Under the pieces are notes generated by a model. It did not search any database and had not been told where the DNA came from. It was given only the letters and a program-made list of their open reading frames with translations. 64,000 nucleotides of DNA from Candidatus Gugararchaeum adminiculabundum (GTDB taxonomy: Archaea; Micrarchaeota; Micrarchaeia; Burarchaeales; Gugararchaeaceae): positions 65,002-129,001 of the forward strand of contig CABMDC010000004.1 of NCBI GenBank assembly GCA_902384795.1. Direction: 5' to 3'. Both the position numbers and the translations under genes were made by a program. Shown here piece after piece: positions 8,138 through 17,266 of the stretch; the first letter of the stretch is position 1; each line of letters opens with the position of its first letter.

Positions 8138-8257
8138 TCTGATATATATTTTCTGAGGATTTAATTAAAAATACTGTTGCTCGCGGATGCGGGGCCGCGG
8201 CAGGCGTTTTCCGCGCTGTCCAAGCCTGCGCTAAGCTTATATTCGCTGAAATGCAAA

Positions 8258-9343
8258 ATGACAAACATGGCAAAATCAGCTACCATGACCGTGGACATGA
8301 CTTCCTACTACAACAAAATAGGCGAAATCGCACCGCCGCTCAGCGAGAGGATTACGACCCTTACGGACCCTCGCCTGATTGCCCTGAACCGGCAGATTGC
8401 GGGCATAGTGCCAAAAAACTGGGAAAAGAAATACCGATTTTATGTGAAAAACATTGACGCCAACGAATCCGTCGGAGTGAATGAAACTGAAAAATTCAGG
8501 ATTGCGAGCGTGATCAAAGTCCCCTGGGTCATGGCATTCTATCATTGGATTGAAAACGAGGTTCCTGAAAACGAAAAAAAGGGCGAGCTGAAATTTGTCA
8601 GGGACAGGATCCATGGAATTCTGGTAAAGAGTAACAACTATTTTTCAGACGATATCGTTGAGCGACTGGGCGAGAAAAATCTCGGGGCCTGCCTTGCCGG
8701 ATATGGAATCAAGCTGCCTGAGGGGAAACTGACCGAAGCCGAGGCGCGGAAAATTCTCGCAAATCCAAAGCTAAAGCCACTTTTGAAAGAATACACGCTG
8801 CGGCCAAGGAACAGCAACCGGAAAAAAGGCGAGCTGATCGGCTATAGGGAAAACCTGTTCGAGCTCGTTGGCCTGGAAAAGGTCAACCGGATTATGGAGA
8901 CAATGGGGATGGACCTGAAAGTTAAGCAAATTATCCCCGAAAGCGGAAGGGTTTACGAGAATCTTATATCCATGGTGCAGATTTGCAGGGCATTCGAGCT
9001 GCTCTATGCATCGGCTTCCGGAAACGGGCCGATTTCCAAGCAAAGCGCGGCAGAGATGTACACGAACATGAGCAGCAAGGAGAAGCCGCGATTTTTCCCA
9101 AAGCCTTTCGAGGGCAATCCGGTTTACCATAAAACAGGCCTGAATGACCAGGCGGTCAGTGATGTGGCGTTGGTGAATGTCGGGGGCACGTGGTATGCGC
9201 TTGGGTTCAGCCTGAAAGCGGCATCGTTCGGGAAGGAATATGCGCAGGCGAGGTACGATTTTATCAACCTAATAGCAAAGGGGATTGCCGACACGATGAC
9301 AGGACCTTCGGAGCTGGCGAATGTGAGGTTGAGCAGAAGGTAA
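8258..9343 (+). CDS. Serine hydrolase of the class A beta-lactamase / penicillin-binding fold
   Basis: From ATG 8258 the protein has 361 residues. It carries the three active-site motifs of serine penicillin-recognising enzymes: S84-V-I-K87 (SxxK) in RIASVIKV, S125-N-N127 (SxN) in VKSNNYFSDD, and K292-T-G in VYHKTGLND. Domain order and spacing match the beta-lactamase class A-like (PF13354) family. There is no signal peptide, so a cytoplasmic location is predicted, unlike most beta-lactamases. The true substrate in an archaeon without murein is unknown; amide or ester hydrolysis is likely, and antibiotic resistance should not be assumed. A TATA box (TTATATT, about 8237-8243) is 20-30 bases upstream. 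ATG 8267 is an alternative start, while GTG/TTG-type extensions from 8177 run through the promoter and are unlikely. Confidence 0.85.
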   Translation: MTNMAKSATMTVDMTSYYNKIGEIAPPLSERITTLTDPRLIALNRQIAGIVPKNWEKKYRFYVKNIDANESVGVNETEKFRIASVIKVPWVMAFYHWIENEVPENEKKGELKFVRDRIHGILVKSNNYFSDDIVERLGEKNLGACLAGYGIKLPEGKLTEAEARKILANPKLKPLLKEYTLRPRNSNRKKGELIGYRENLFELVGLEKVNRIMETMGMDLKVKQIIPESGRVYENLISMVQICRAFELLYASASGNGPISKQSAAEMYTNMSSKEKPRFFPKPFEGNPVYHKTGLNDQAVSDVALVNVGGTWYALGFSLKAASFGKEYAQARYDFINLIAKGIADTMTGPSELANVRLSRR

Positions 9344-9375
9344 ATCTATAATAATAAAGGAAGCCTAATTTTTTC

Positions 9376-11121
9376 ATGAAGTTTTCGGTTCTGGCGGACG
9401 CATACGAGAAAATAGAGGCAACAGCCGGCAGGCTGGAAATGACGGGCATACTTTCCGAGCTGTTCAAAAAAATGAATTCACCAGCCGAGGCAGAGAAAAT
9501 CGCCTACCTACTCCAGGGGGTTGTCGCTCCCCCGCACAGGGGAATTGAGCTGGGCATGGGCGAAAAATTCGTAATGCAGGCGATCGCGCTCGCATCCGGC
9601 TATGCGCGGGAAGCTGTGGAAAAGGAATACAAAAAAGAAGGCGACCTGGGGCTGGTGGCGCAAAAGCTGCTGGAAAAAAGAAAACAGCAGTCGCTCCACT
9701 CAGAGGAGCTGGCGGTGGACAAGGTGTTCGCAAGCTTCATGAAAATCGCAACCTCTGGGGGCCAGGGGAGCCAGGAGCAGAAAATCAAAATGCTGGCAGA
9801 GCTTCTGAATTCCGCCTCTCCGCTGGAAGCAAAATTCATCACCCGTTTTCCCATGGGAAGAATGCGATTGGGAATCGGGGACCCGACAATTCTGGACGCA
9901 TTTTCCACTTATTCGGCTGGGGACAAGAGTTTGCGCGAGCCGCTTGAGCGCGCGTACAATTTATGCAGTGATTTGGGGCTGGTTTCAAAAACTTTTATGG
10001 ATGGCGGGATAAGGGCGATTCAGAAATTTGAAATGCAGGTGTTCTCGCCAGTGAGGCCTGCGCTCGCAGAAAGGCTGAACTCGCCAGAGGAGATCATGGA
10101 AAAACTGAAGGACTGTGTGGTTGAGGCGAAATACGACGGCTTCAGGATGCAGGTGCACAAAAAGGCGGACAGGGTCATGATTTTCTCCAGAAGGCAGGAA
10201 GAGATGACGCGCATGTTCCCGGAAGTTGTTTCCGCTGTGCAGAAACTTTCCGCCAAGGAGATTGTTTTCGAAGGCGAGGCGCTTTCCATTGACAAAAAAA
10301 CAGGCAAGTTCCTTTCGTTCCAGCAGACAATCCAGCGCAAGAGGAAGTACGAGGTGAAGGAAATGAGCGAGGAATTCCCGCTCAGGATTTTTGCCTTTGA
10401 TTTGCTGTTTTTGAATGGCGAGGATTTGACCGGTGAAAAATATCTGGACAGAAGGAAGAAACTTGAGAAAGCGATTTCCGGGAGCGAACTGATCCAGATG
10501 AGCGAATCAATTAGGACAAAGGATGCGAAGGAGCTGGAGAAATTCTTCAACTTTTGCATAAACAAGGGGCTCGAGGGGATTATCGCCAAGGATTTGAATT
10601 CACCCTATGTTGCCGGGGCCCGTAAATTCGCCTGGATAAAACTGAAACGGAGCTATGGCGCGATGGTGGACACGGTTGACCTGGTGATTGTCGGCTATTA
10701 TCTGGGCAAGGGGCAAAGGGCTGATTTTGAATTTGGCGGGCTTCTTGCGGCAGTGATTGATGACGAGGACGGAAGGTTCAAGACAATTGCGCGCATCGGC
10801 TCGGGTTTCACTGAAGAGGAAATGAAGGATTTGGAGAAAAAGCTGGATGCGATCAAAACAAAACAAAAACCGAAAAAACTGGATTCGGAAGTTGAGCCCG
10901 ATTTTTGGGTTGAACCGAAATATGTGATTACCGCTTCTTCGGATGAGATCACGCTTTCCCCAATGCACACCGCGGGCAAAAGAGGGAGCGACAAGGGATA
11001 CGCGCTGAGATTTCCCAGGATGACCGCGATTCGCGATGACAAGGGGCCGGATGATGCCACCACTGTTTCCGAGATAATTCACATGTATGAGCTGCAGAAG
11101 AAAAAAATGACTGCAAGATAG
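9376..11121 (+). CDS. lig: ATP-dependent DNA ligase
   Basis: This is the replicative/repair DNA ligase of archaea. Its 581 residues are in the normal range (550-600). The N-terminal all-helical DNA-binding domain spans about 1-220. Adenylation motif I is E-A-K252-Y-D-G-F-R with K252 as the AMP-accepting lysine. IVFEGEAL gives motif III, PLRIFAFDLLFLNGEDL gives motif IIIa, GLEGIIAKDLNSPY gives motif IV, and FAWIKLKRSY gives motif V. The C-terminal OB-fold contains LVIVGYYLGKGQRADFEFGGLLAAV and the motif VI region RFPRMTAIRDDK. It stands alone, convergent with the giant surface-protein gene. Confidence 0.97.
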   Translation: MKFSVLADAYEKIEATAGRLEMTGILSELFKKMNSPAEAEKIAYLLQGVVAPPHRGIELGMGEKFVMQAIALASGYAREAVEKEYKKEGDLGLVAQKLLEKRKQQSLHSEELAVDKVFASFMKIATSGGQGSQEQKIKMLAELLNSASPLEAKFITRFPMGRMRLGIGDPTILDAFSTYSAGDKSLREPLERAYNLCSDLGLVSKTFMDGGIRAIQKFEMQVFSPVRPALAERLNSPEEIMEKLKDCVVEAKYDGFRMQVHKKADRVMIFSRRQEEMTRMFPEVVSAVQKLSAKEIVFEGEALSIDKKTGKFLSFQQTIQRKRKYEVKEMSEEFPLRIFAFDLLFLNGEDLTGEKYLDRRKKLEKAISGSELIQMSESIRTKDAKELEKFFNFCINKGLEGIIAKDLNSPYVAGARKFAWIKLKRSYGAMVDTVDLVIVGYYLGKGQRADFEFGGLLAAVIDDEDGRFKTIARIGSGFTEEEMKDLEKKLDAIKTKQKPKKLDSEVEPDFWVEPKYVITASSDEITLSPMHTAGKRGSDKGYALRFPRMTAIRDDKGPDDATTVSEIIHMYELQKKKMTAR

Positions 11122-11156
11122 GAAACAAGAATCCGCCTGTTATTATTTGTCTAATG

Positions 11157-14100
11157 TTAGTTTTCTTTTCCCATTTCGAGTTTCCGTTTTTTGCGCTTCA
11201 AAAGCATGAGGATTAGGAAAACCGGCACGAACATGAAAGCTACCAGTAGGGTTACGGTTATTGCTCCGGGCACGGTGCGGATCAATTCCCAAATTCCCAG
11301 GGAGTGCTCTTCAGGAACCAGGGGCAATGGAGTCGGAGTTAGGAGGTATGTTGATGCCTGCTCTGCAAGATTGCTTGCATTGGCATAATCCCCTATTTGA
11401 TACGCCAGATATGCCTGGCTTAGGAACTTTTCAGCTTCGGTAACCACCTGTCCCTGATTTTTCGCATCGTCCAACTGTTTTTTCACCTTGTCGATTTCTT
11501 TCTTTGTTTTTTCTTTTTCAATTGCAATTTCAGGGGAGGTTGGAACACACGCATTGCTTGTGCATTTTTCTCCGCTCGCGCAGTCGCCGTCGGCGCAGCA
11601 TTCGTAGGGAACCCACACATGGTTTTCAGCATGGCCGCAGGTTCCGGATACTACGGCACAGGAGTTGTCAGTGCAAACGCTGTCGCTCGCGCAGTCCAAA
11701 TTGCTGCAGCAGTCATAACTGGTCCAGGCATGGCCCAGAGCTTTTCCGCACACTCCCGTGATCCTGGTGCATCCGCCAACCAGGCACTTTTCGTCGTCTG
11801 CGCAGTCTGAATCCGAAGTGCAGGGAGGAACAAGGCAGGCAACCGGAGTCATTGTCTCTTCCGCAGACAAGGAGGAATACCTGGCCAGAATTGTGTAACT
11901 TTCAATTGTGAGAGGAGTGAATGATATTTTTCCCTGCGCACCAGTAATCCCGCTGGTTTCAGTGAACCCGCCTATTTGGAACAAAACAACCGCACCAGCG
12001 CGCCCCCCGTCCTTGTCGCTGACTTTTACTTCAACAGCATAGCCTTTGCACACTTTCGAAGGAATGTGAATTGTCAGATTGTTAGGAACGTTGTTATCTG
12101 GAGAAATGACAGACTCGCAATCGATTGAAGAACCGGTGGGGTAGGTTGCATTCAGGAGCGGGGAAAAGATGACAGTTCCAAGAGCAGAATCATCATACCA
12201 GTCATGAATGGTCGCGCTTACGTCAGAACAGTAAGTCGTGCCCCAATAATTGTTTTGGGCATTAACGCCAGCTGCCTGGCCGTTGTAAAGCGAGAAAAGA
12301 GCGTTGAGATAGAAATAATTGTGGGTTATGTTGTTGCCTAAAGATGAATCGAATATGCTCATACCCGCAATTGAATTGAGATATAGGGAATTTTCGATGA
12401 TAGTGTTTTCAGAAGAAGAATCAAGAACAAGGCCGCTTTGGCCATTTTCATGGAGAGAGTTGTTTTGAACGGTTATGTTCAAGGACGATTGGAGATTGAT
12501 TCCGCTGGCAAAGCCCGAAATCATGCAGTTCTTTATGGACGTGTTCTCCTGGCCGGTCATATTCACTCCATAACCAGTTCCATTCCCCATGAGCGCAGAT
12601 CCGTTGCAGTCCAGGATTATGTTGCTTGCGCGCAGGGTCAGCGCAGTGCCGTTGCATATAAGGTCAAAGGGAAGCGTGGTGCTTAGGACGAGAATATCGC
12701 CGCATGCTATGGTGGTTACAACAGTGCCTACTGTAATATTGATTTGTGAGGTGATTGAATTGTCGCTGGAATCGTTCGCAGTGACTGAAATCCGGTAAAC
12801 TCCATTGCCAAGGATAGTGGAGTTGGTGAGAACCCCCGTATTCATGTCCATGGTGAAATTTCCGGTGTCATTTACGAAATAGTAAACAGTGCCGGAATTG
12901 TCACTGGCATCCAGGACATAGGAAAATACCGATTCCAGGGCAACTGCTCTGTTGATTGGAACAGTGTTCCACGTTGGAGCAATGGTGTCCAGCACGGTGA
13001 CATTGAACTGCACGATGTTCGCATTGTTGCTGGAATCATTGACAGTGACCAAAAGAGGGTAAAATCCTACTGCCAGAGTTGTTGCATTGGTCAAATTGCC
13101 GGTGTTGATGTCCATGGCAAAATTCCCGGTGTCATTTACGAAATAATAAACAGTGCCGGAATTGTCGGTGGCGTTCAGGTCATAGAAGAAGGGGAATCCT
13201 ACTTCGGCTGTCTGATTTTCCGGGGTTTCTGCCCATACCGGGGTCAGCGTGTCCAGCACCGTGGCATTGATCTGCGCGGTACGCGGATTGTTGCTGGAAT
13301 CATTAATCGTGACCATAAGAGGATAGATCCCGAGGGACAGGCTTGTTGCATTGGTCAAATTGCCGGTGTTGATGTCCATGGCAAAATTCCCGGTGTCATT
13401 TACGAAATAATAAACAGTGCCGGAATTGTCGGTGGCGTTCAGGTCATATTCAAAAGATGAAACCGAGCCAATGGACTTGTTGACCGGGGTTTCAACCCAT
13501 GCGGGCGCGGTCGTGTCGGTCACATTTATCCGGATGACCGCGGAGATGCTGTTTGAAAATGCTCCGGAAGCAGTAATGTTCAGGGAATAATTTGCCCCCA
13601 GTGGGAGGTAGGTAGCATTTGTAAGATTGCCGTTGCTGCTATTTATTGCAAAATTAGTCGTGTCATTTATCGTATAAGTGGTCGGGAAAAGGTCGGTCGC
13701 ATTGACATCATAGGCAAAAACAGAACCTACTTCGGCCGTCCTGTTTGATAGCGATTCCAGCCATTCTGGAGGCCCGGTGTATTGTATTATTGCGTAGGTT
13801 GAGCCGGGGAAAAGCGAGTAAAGCGCGAGCGTATTGCTTGTGGCGTTCGAAGTGCCGTTCAGCATTGTCCAGCCGGAGGAATTGTATTTCCACAGGTCAA
13901 ACGCTGCCGGGTTGTATTGGCTTGGAACTTCTGCGTCAAACCAGGTAAGGGCGATGTAGTCGATTGAAACCGAAGTAGTGTTTGCAGTGATGTTCACGAA
14001 TTTCTGGAGGAACGAAGTTGTGTTTCCGGGAATCGAGGTTGAGTTCCCGGCCCATTTTATGCTGAACGAGGTGCTGTTTTCAACAGTGTCGATTATGCTC

Positions 14101-17100
14101 AGGCTTGTGTAATTGGTGTAATTGCCATAGACGCAGTCCACCATGAGATTTCTAACATTGAAGGAAAGGCTTGTGATGTTCAATGATGGCAGGATAGCTG
14201 TCTTGTTAACCACAAAATCAACAGTGTTGTTGTAAAGGTGTGTGTTGGTTGCGAGCGTGTTGTTTGAGTTCAGGATATAAATGCCGTATTGCTTGTTCTT
14301 GTATGCTGTGTTGTTCAGCAGGGTGTTGTTGGTGGAGAAATAATCAAGCCAGATACCATGGGCGGTGTTGTTGTACAGGAAATTGTTCGTGACATTGTTG
14401 TTTGAGGAGTTGTAGATGTAGATGCCGGAATAGGTGTCGTTGTAAACATAATTGTCCGTGATATTGTTGCCGTTTGAGAAAGCGTAGATGAGGATGCCTT
14501 CATAGCGGTTGCCGTTGAGGGTGTTGTTCGCAACAGTGTTGTTGTTTGAGCGCAGGTAGAGTTGGATGCCGTACTGGGTGTTCCAGTAGATAGTGTTGTT
14601 GGTGATGGAATTGTTTGAGGCGCCCTGGAGATAGATACCCTGGGTGCCGGAGTAAACAGTGTTATTGGCGACGGTATTGTTCAGGGCGCCCTGGAGATAG
14701 ATGCCGTAGGTATTGTTGTACACGAGATTGTTGGAAATGGTGTTATTGAGCTGGCCGTTATCGAGCACAATGCCGGAGTAAGCATTGTAGACAATGTTGT
14801 TCGCGAGCGTGTTGTTGTTTGACGAGGAACCGAGGTAAATGCCGCGGTAGCCTGAGCCGATGGCCCGGAGGGTGTAGTAGGCGGTGTTGCCATTGAGAAC
14901 ATTGTTTGACGAAATCCAAAGAATGATGCCATAGCCGTTGCCTGACGCCGTGTTATTGTAGGCAGTGTTGTTGGAGAGCGTGTTGTTGTTGGAATAGATA
15001 AGGTAGATGCCGTACAGATTGTCAAACATGGCCCTGCTGTTTTCCAGGAGATTGTAGTACGAGTAAGCGAAGTATACTCCGTAATAGTTCCAGCCGGAAG
15101 TTATGTTTGTCAAGTGCGAATTGTTTGTGTAATGCAGGAGCAGGCCGTTGTTTGTCCGGATGTCCGAGCCGTTTATGAGAATGTTTTCCAAAACCGAGCC
15201 GGTGGCATTGCAAAGTATCAGTTCGGAATAAACTTCATCGCTGCGGGTTGTTTGTGAATTGAAATAGCCTATGGGCCTTCCTGCCGAACCGGTGTTGCCC
15301 TCAATCACGCTTGAGCAAACAGCCGCTCCGTCCACCCACAGGTCCCAGTAGGTGTTGTCCTGCGCGATGTTTCCAGTGAGGTTGCTATCCGAGGAGGTCT
15401 GCAGCCAGATTCCATAGTTGGAATTGTTGTAGGCCGTGTTGTTGACGAGAGTGATGTTGACGGGGCCATTGAGCCAGAAGCCGTTTTTGGTGTTGTTGTA
15501 GGCGGTGTTATTGAACGCCATTGTGCCCAAGCCAGAGAGGACAAAGCCGTTCTGGGTATTGAACGCACTGTTGTTAATGAGAGTATTGTAGTTTATTTGA
15601 TAGCCGCCACCGCCGGTAATATAAAAGCCATAGCCGTTGCTTGGACCGTTTACGGTGTTGTTGATAACATTGTTGTAGTGCGACCAGCGCTGGATGACAA
15701 CGCCGTTATTCACCAGGGTATTGTTTGTAATGAGGTTGTAAGCCGGCCCGTCGCTAAGGTAAATGCCGTAGGTGTTGTTCAAGACGTAATTGTGGACCAT
15801 GGTATTGTTGTTTGAACTGTAGTAGAGGTAGATGCCATAGCCGTTGTTGTAGGCGTAACTGTCCACAATGGTATTGTTGTTGGAATATTGGAAGTATATG
15901 CCGGCGTAGGTTGAGGTCGCGTTTATCCTGGAGAGGCGGGTATTGTTCGTATAGCTCAAAACAAGGCCATTGTTTTTCAGCGGGCCGGAGGGGGTTATGG
16001 TTACGTCTTCCACAACCGAACTGTCCGCATTGCAAAGGAAAAGTTCGGAATAGGTCCCGCCGCTGATTGTTTGCGTTGAGTTGTAATAGGCGATGGGATT
16101 TCCTCCAGTGCCTATGTTGTTCTGAACCACGCTTGTTGAGCAGGCGGGTTGCGAGACGAACAGGTCCCACAGCGAGTTGTTTTGTATAAGATTTCCGCTG
16201 ACATTGGCATAGGGAGAGCTGACAACGATGCCTGAACCGGTGTTGTTGTAAACAGTGTTGTTGACAGCCGTAATGTAGCCTGCGTTATTGGTTTGGGCGA
16301 GTTGGATGCCGTCTGTTGAAATGCCGTGAATAGTATTGTTCGCATAGGTGTTATGGCTGCCATAGCGAAAATCCCAGATGCCACGGTAGCCGTTGGAGAT
16401 GTCGTTGTATACGAAAGTGTTGTAATTGCAGTTATCATTGGAATAAATGCCGGTTGAACTGCCGCGTATGGAATTATTCACAACAGTGTTGTTTGATCCG
16501 CGGCCTTCGAAGTGAATGCCAATCTGGCCGCCGGTGAAGGGGGGGAGTATGTAGAGGGAATTATTGGTGATTGTGTTGTTGTAAGAATAGGATTGGACGA
16601 GGATGCTGTCCTGATAGAGGTTGTATAGGGAATTATTTGCGATAGTATTGCCGCTTGAGTATAGATAGACAGTTATGGCATAGGTGCCGTTGTAGACGCT
16701 ATTATTTATGACATTGTTGTAGCCGGAATAGTTGTAGAGGTAGACGCCATTTGTGTTGTTGTATACGGAATTGTTCTGAATTGTGCTTCCGTTGACTGCG
16801 TTGTAATAAATTCCTGTTGAGAAGTATTTTATCGCGCAGTTCTTCACTGTAACGTTCCTCCTGCTGGTTGCATTTATCCCAATGCCGGTCCAGGAGGAAC
16901 CGGTTATGCTGCGGCCGTTGCAGTTAAGAATGACATCATTGGCTGAAATTATGAAGCAGTTGCTGGAAGAACTCACGTCGCTGGTTAGTGTGTATACGCC
17001 CGAACCGACAATGGTGTTGCACCCGGTCACAGAAAGGCTGCCCCCTCCTGCATCAAGGGAAGCGGAGAGAAGCGTGCTGTTGTTCTTGAATAGGGAGGAT

Positions 17101-17180
17101 AAGGAGGACAGACCGATGGAAACAGATAGGAAAAGAATAATGGCACACATGAAAATTGCTACTTTTTTGTACTCTATCAT
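11157..17180 (-). CDS. Giant surface protein: beta-helix, four cadherin-like repeats, Cys-rich repeats, C-terminal membrane anchor
   Basis: This 2007-residue exported protein is probably an adhesin or S-layer-like surface component. It has a signal peptide (VAIFMCAIILFLSVSIGLSS, 7-26), then VTGCNTIVGSGVYTL, which opens a long parallel beta-helix of NosD/PbH1 repeats (to about residue 1080; short units such as YNNTYGIYL and NNTVANNT). About 1140-1490 holds four roughly 88-residue Ig/cadherin-like repeats with DNSGTVYYFVNDTGNF, and about 1490-1680 holds a second short beta-helix. An Ig-like domain, two Cys-rich repeats (CTSDSDCADDEKC), a coiled coil (KEKTKKEIDKVKKQLDDAKNQ), a TPR-like pair, a transmembrane helix and a KRKKRK tail follow. 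The extreme Asn/Ser/Thr content suggests heavy N-glycosylation. It starts at ATG 17180 with a GGGAGG ribosome site and a TATA box at 17227-17240. It is the intact paralogue of the next gene. Confidence 0.9.
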   Translation of the reverse strand: MIEYKKVAIFMCAIILFLSVSIGLSSLSSLFKNNSTLLSASLDAGGGSLSVTGCNTIVGSGVYTLTSDVSSSSNCFIISANDVILNCNGRSITGSSWTGIGINATSRRNVTVKNCAIKYFSTGIYYNAVNGSTIQNNSVYNNTNGVYLYNYSGYNNVINNSVYNGTYAITVYLYSSGNTIANNSLYNLYQDSILVQSYSYNNTITNNSLYILPPFTGGQIGIHFEGRGSNNTVVNNSIRGSSTGIYSNDNCNYNTFVYNDISNGYRGIWDFRYGSHNTYANNTIHGISTDGIQLAQTNNAGYITAVNNTVYNNTGSGIVVSSPYANVSGNLIQNNSLWDLFVSQPACSTSVVQNNIGTGGNPIAYYNSTQTISGGTYSELFLCNADSSVVEDVTITPSGPLKNNGLVLSYTNNTRLSRINATSTYAGIYFQYSNNNTIVDSYAYNNGYGIYLYYSSNNNTMVHNYVLNNTYGIYLSDGPAYNLITNNTLVNNGVVIQRWSHYNNVINNTVNGPSNGYGFYITGGGGYQINYNTLINNSAFNTQNGFVLSGLGTMAFNNTAYNNTKNGFWLNGPVNITLVNNTAYNNSNYGIWLQTSSDSNLTGNIAQDNTYWDLWVDGAAVCSSVIEGNTGSAGRPIGYFNSQTTRSDEVYSELILCNATGSVLENILINGSDIRTNNGLLLHYTNNSHLTNITSGWNYYGVYFAYSYYNLLENSRAMFDNLYGIYLIYSNNNTLSNNTAYNNTASGNGYGIILWISSNNVLNGNTAYYTLRAIGSGYRGIYLGSSSNNNTLANNIVYNAYSGIVLDNGQLNNTISNNLVYNNTYGIYLQGALNNTVANNTVYSGTQGIYLQGASNNSITNNTIYWNTQYGIQLYLRSNNNTVANNTLNGNRYEGILIYAFSNGNNITDNYVYNDTYSGIYIYNSSNNNVTNNFLYNNTAHGIWLDYFSTNNTLLNNTAYKNKQYGIYILNSNNTLATNTHLYNNTVDFVVNKTAILPSLNITSLSFNVRNLMVDCVYGNYTNYTSLSIIDTVENSTSFSIKWAGNSTSIPGNTTSFLQKFVNITANTTSVSIDYIALTWFDAEVPSQYNPAAFDLWKYNSSGWTMLNGTSNATSNTLALYSLFPGSTYAIIQYTGPPEWLESLSNRTAEVGSVFAYDVNATDLFPTTYTINDTTNFAINSSNGNLTNATYLPLGANYSLNITASGAFSNSISAVIRINVTDTTAPAWVETPVNKSIGSVSSFEYDLNATDNSGTVYYFVNDTGNFAMDINTGNLTNATSLSLGIYPLMVTINDSSNNPRTAQINATVLDTLTPVWAETPENQTAEVGFPFFYDLNATDNSGTVYYFVNDTGNFAMDINTGNLTNATTLAVGFYPLLVTVNDSSNNANIVQFNVTVLDTIAPTWNTVPINRAVALESVFSYVLDASDNSGTVYYFVNDTGNFTMDMNTGVLTNSTILGNGVYRISVTANDSSDNSITSQINITVGTVVTTIACGDILVLSTTLPFDLICNGTALTLRASNIILDCNGSALMGNGTGYGVNMTGQENTSIKNCMISGFASGINLQSSLNITVQNNSLHENGQSGLVLDSSSENTIIENSLYLNSIAGMSIFDSSLGNNITHNYFYLNALFSLYNGQAAGVNAQNNYWGTTYCSDVSATIHDWYDDSALGTVIFSPLLNATYPTGSSIDCESVISPDNNVPNNLTIHIPSKVCKGYAVEVKVSDKDGGRAGAVVLFQIGGFTETSGITGAQGKISFTPLTIESYTILARYSSLSAEETMTPVACLVPPCTSDSDCADDEKCLVGGCTRITGVCGKALGHAWTSYDCCSNLDCASDSVCTDNSCAVVSGTCGHAENHVWVPYECCADGDCASGEKCTSNACVPTSPEIAIEKEKTKKEIDKVKKQLDDAKNQGQVVTEAEKFLSQAYLAYQIGDYANASNLAEQASTYLLTPTPLPLVPEEHSLGIWELIRTVPGAITVTLLVAFMFVPVFLILMLLKRKKRKLEMGKEN
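11548..11648 (-). repeat. 101-bp segment identical to 17667-17767
   Basis: Base-for-base identical to the matching part of the neighbouring giant gene. It encodes the Cys-rich AENHVWVPYECCADGDC region. The flanks diverge at once, which points to recent gene conversion or strong constraint. Confidence 0.85.
13079..13184 (-). repeat. 106-bp internal repeat, identical to 13343-13448
   Basis: Two adjacent cadherin-like modules share 106 identical bases at a 264-bp (88-codon) spacing, covering the NDTGNFAMDINTGNLTNAT region. A third module (about 12815-12920) is similar but not identical. This marks recent tandem duplication of a domain. Confidence 0.85.
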
Positions 17181-17226
17181 CGCCGCCTCCCAAATATCCC
17201 TTTTCTTCTAGGGTATTAGACATGCT

Positions 17227-17240
17227 CTATATATAAATAG
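17227..17240 (-). promoter_or_regulatory. Promoter of the intact giant surface gene
   Basis: On the minus strand the box reads CTATTTATATATAG. It is followed by ATACCCTAGAA and a GGGAGGCGGCG leader directly before ATG 17180. The same arrangement, nearly the same sequence, precedes the second giant gene (29895-29905). Confidence 0.7.
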
Positions 17241-17266
17241 CGCCGAAGCGCACCCGTTGTAAAATT

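Noticed and set aside
7847-8164. 105-codon frame on the plus strand
   Set aside because: It runs through the DsbA promoter and tRNA-Gly(GCC) on the other strand, so it is a chance frame.
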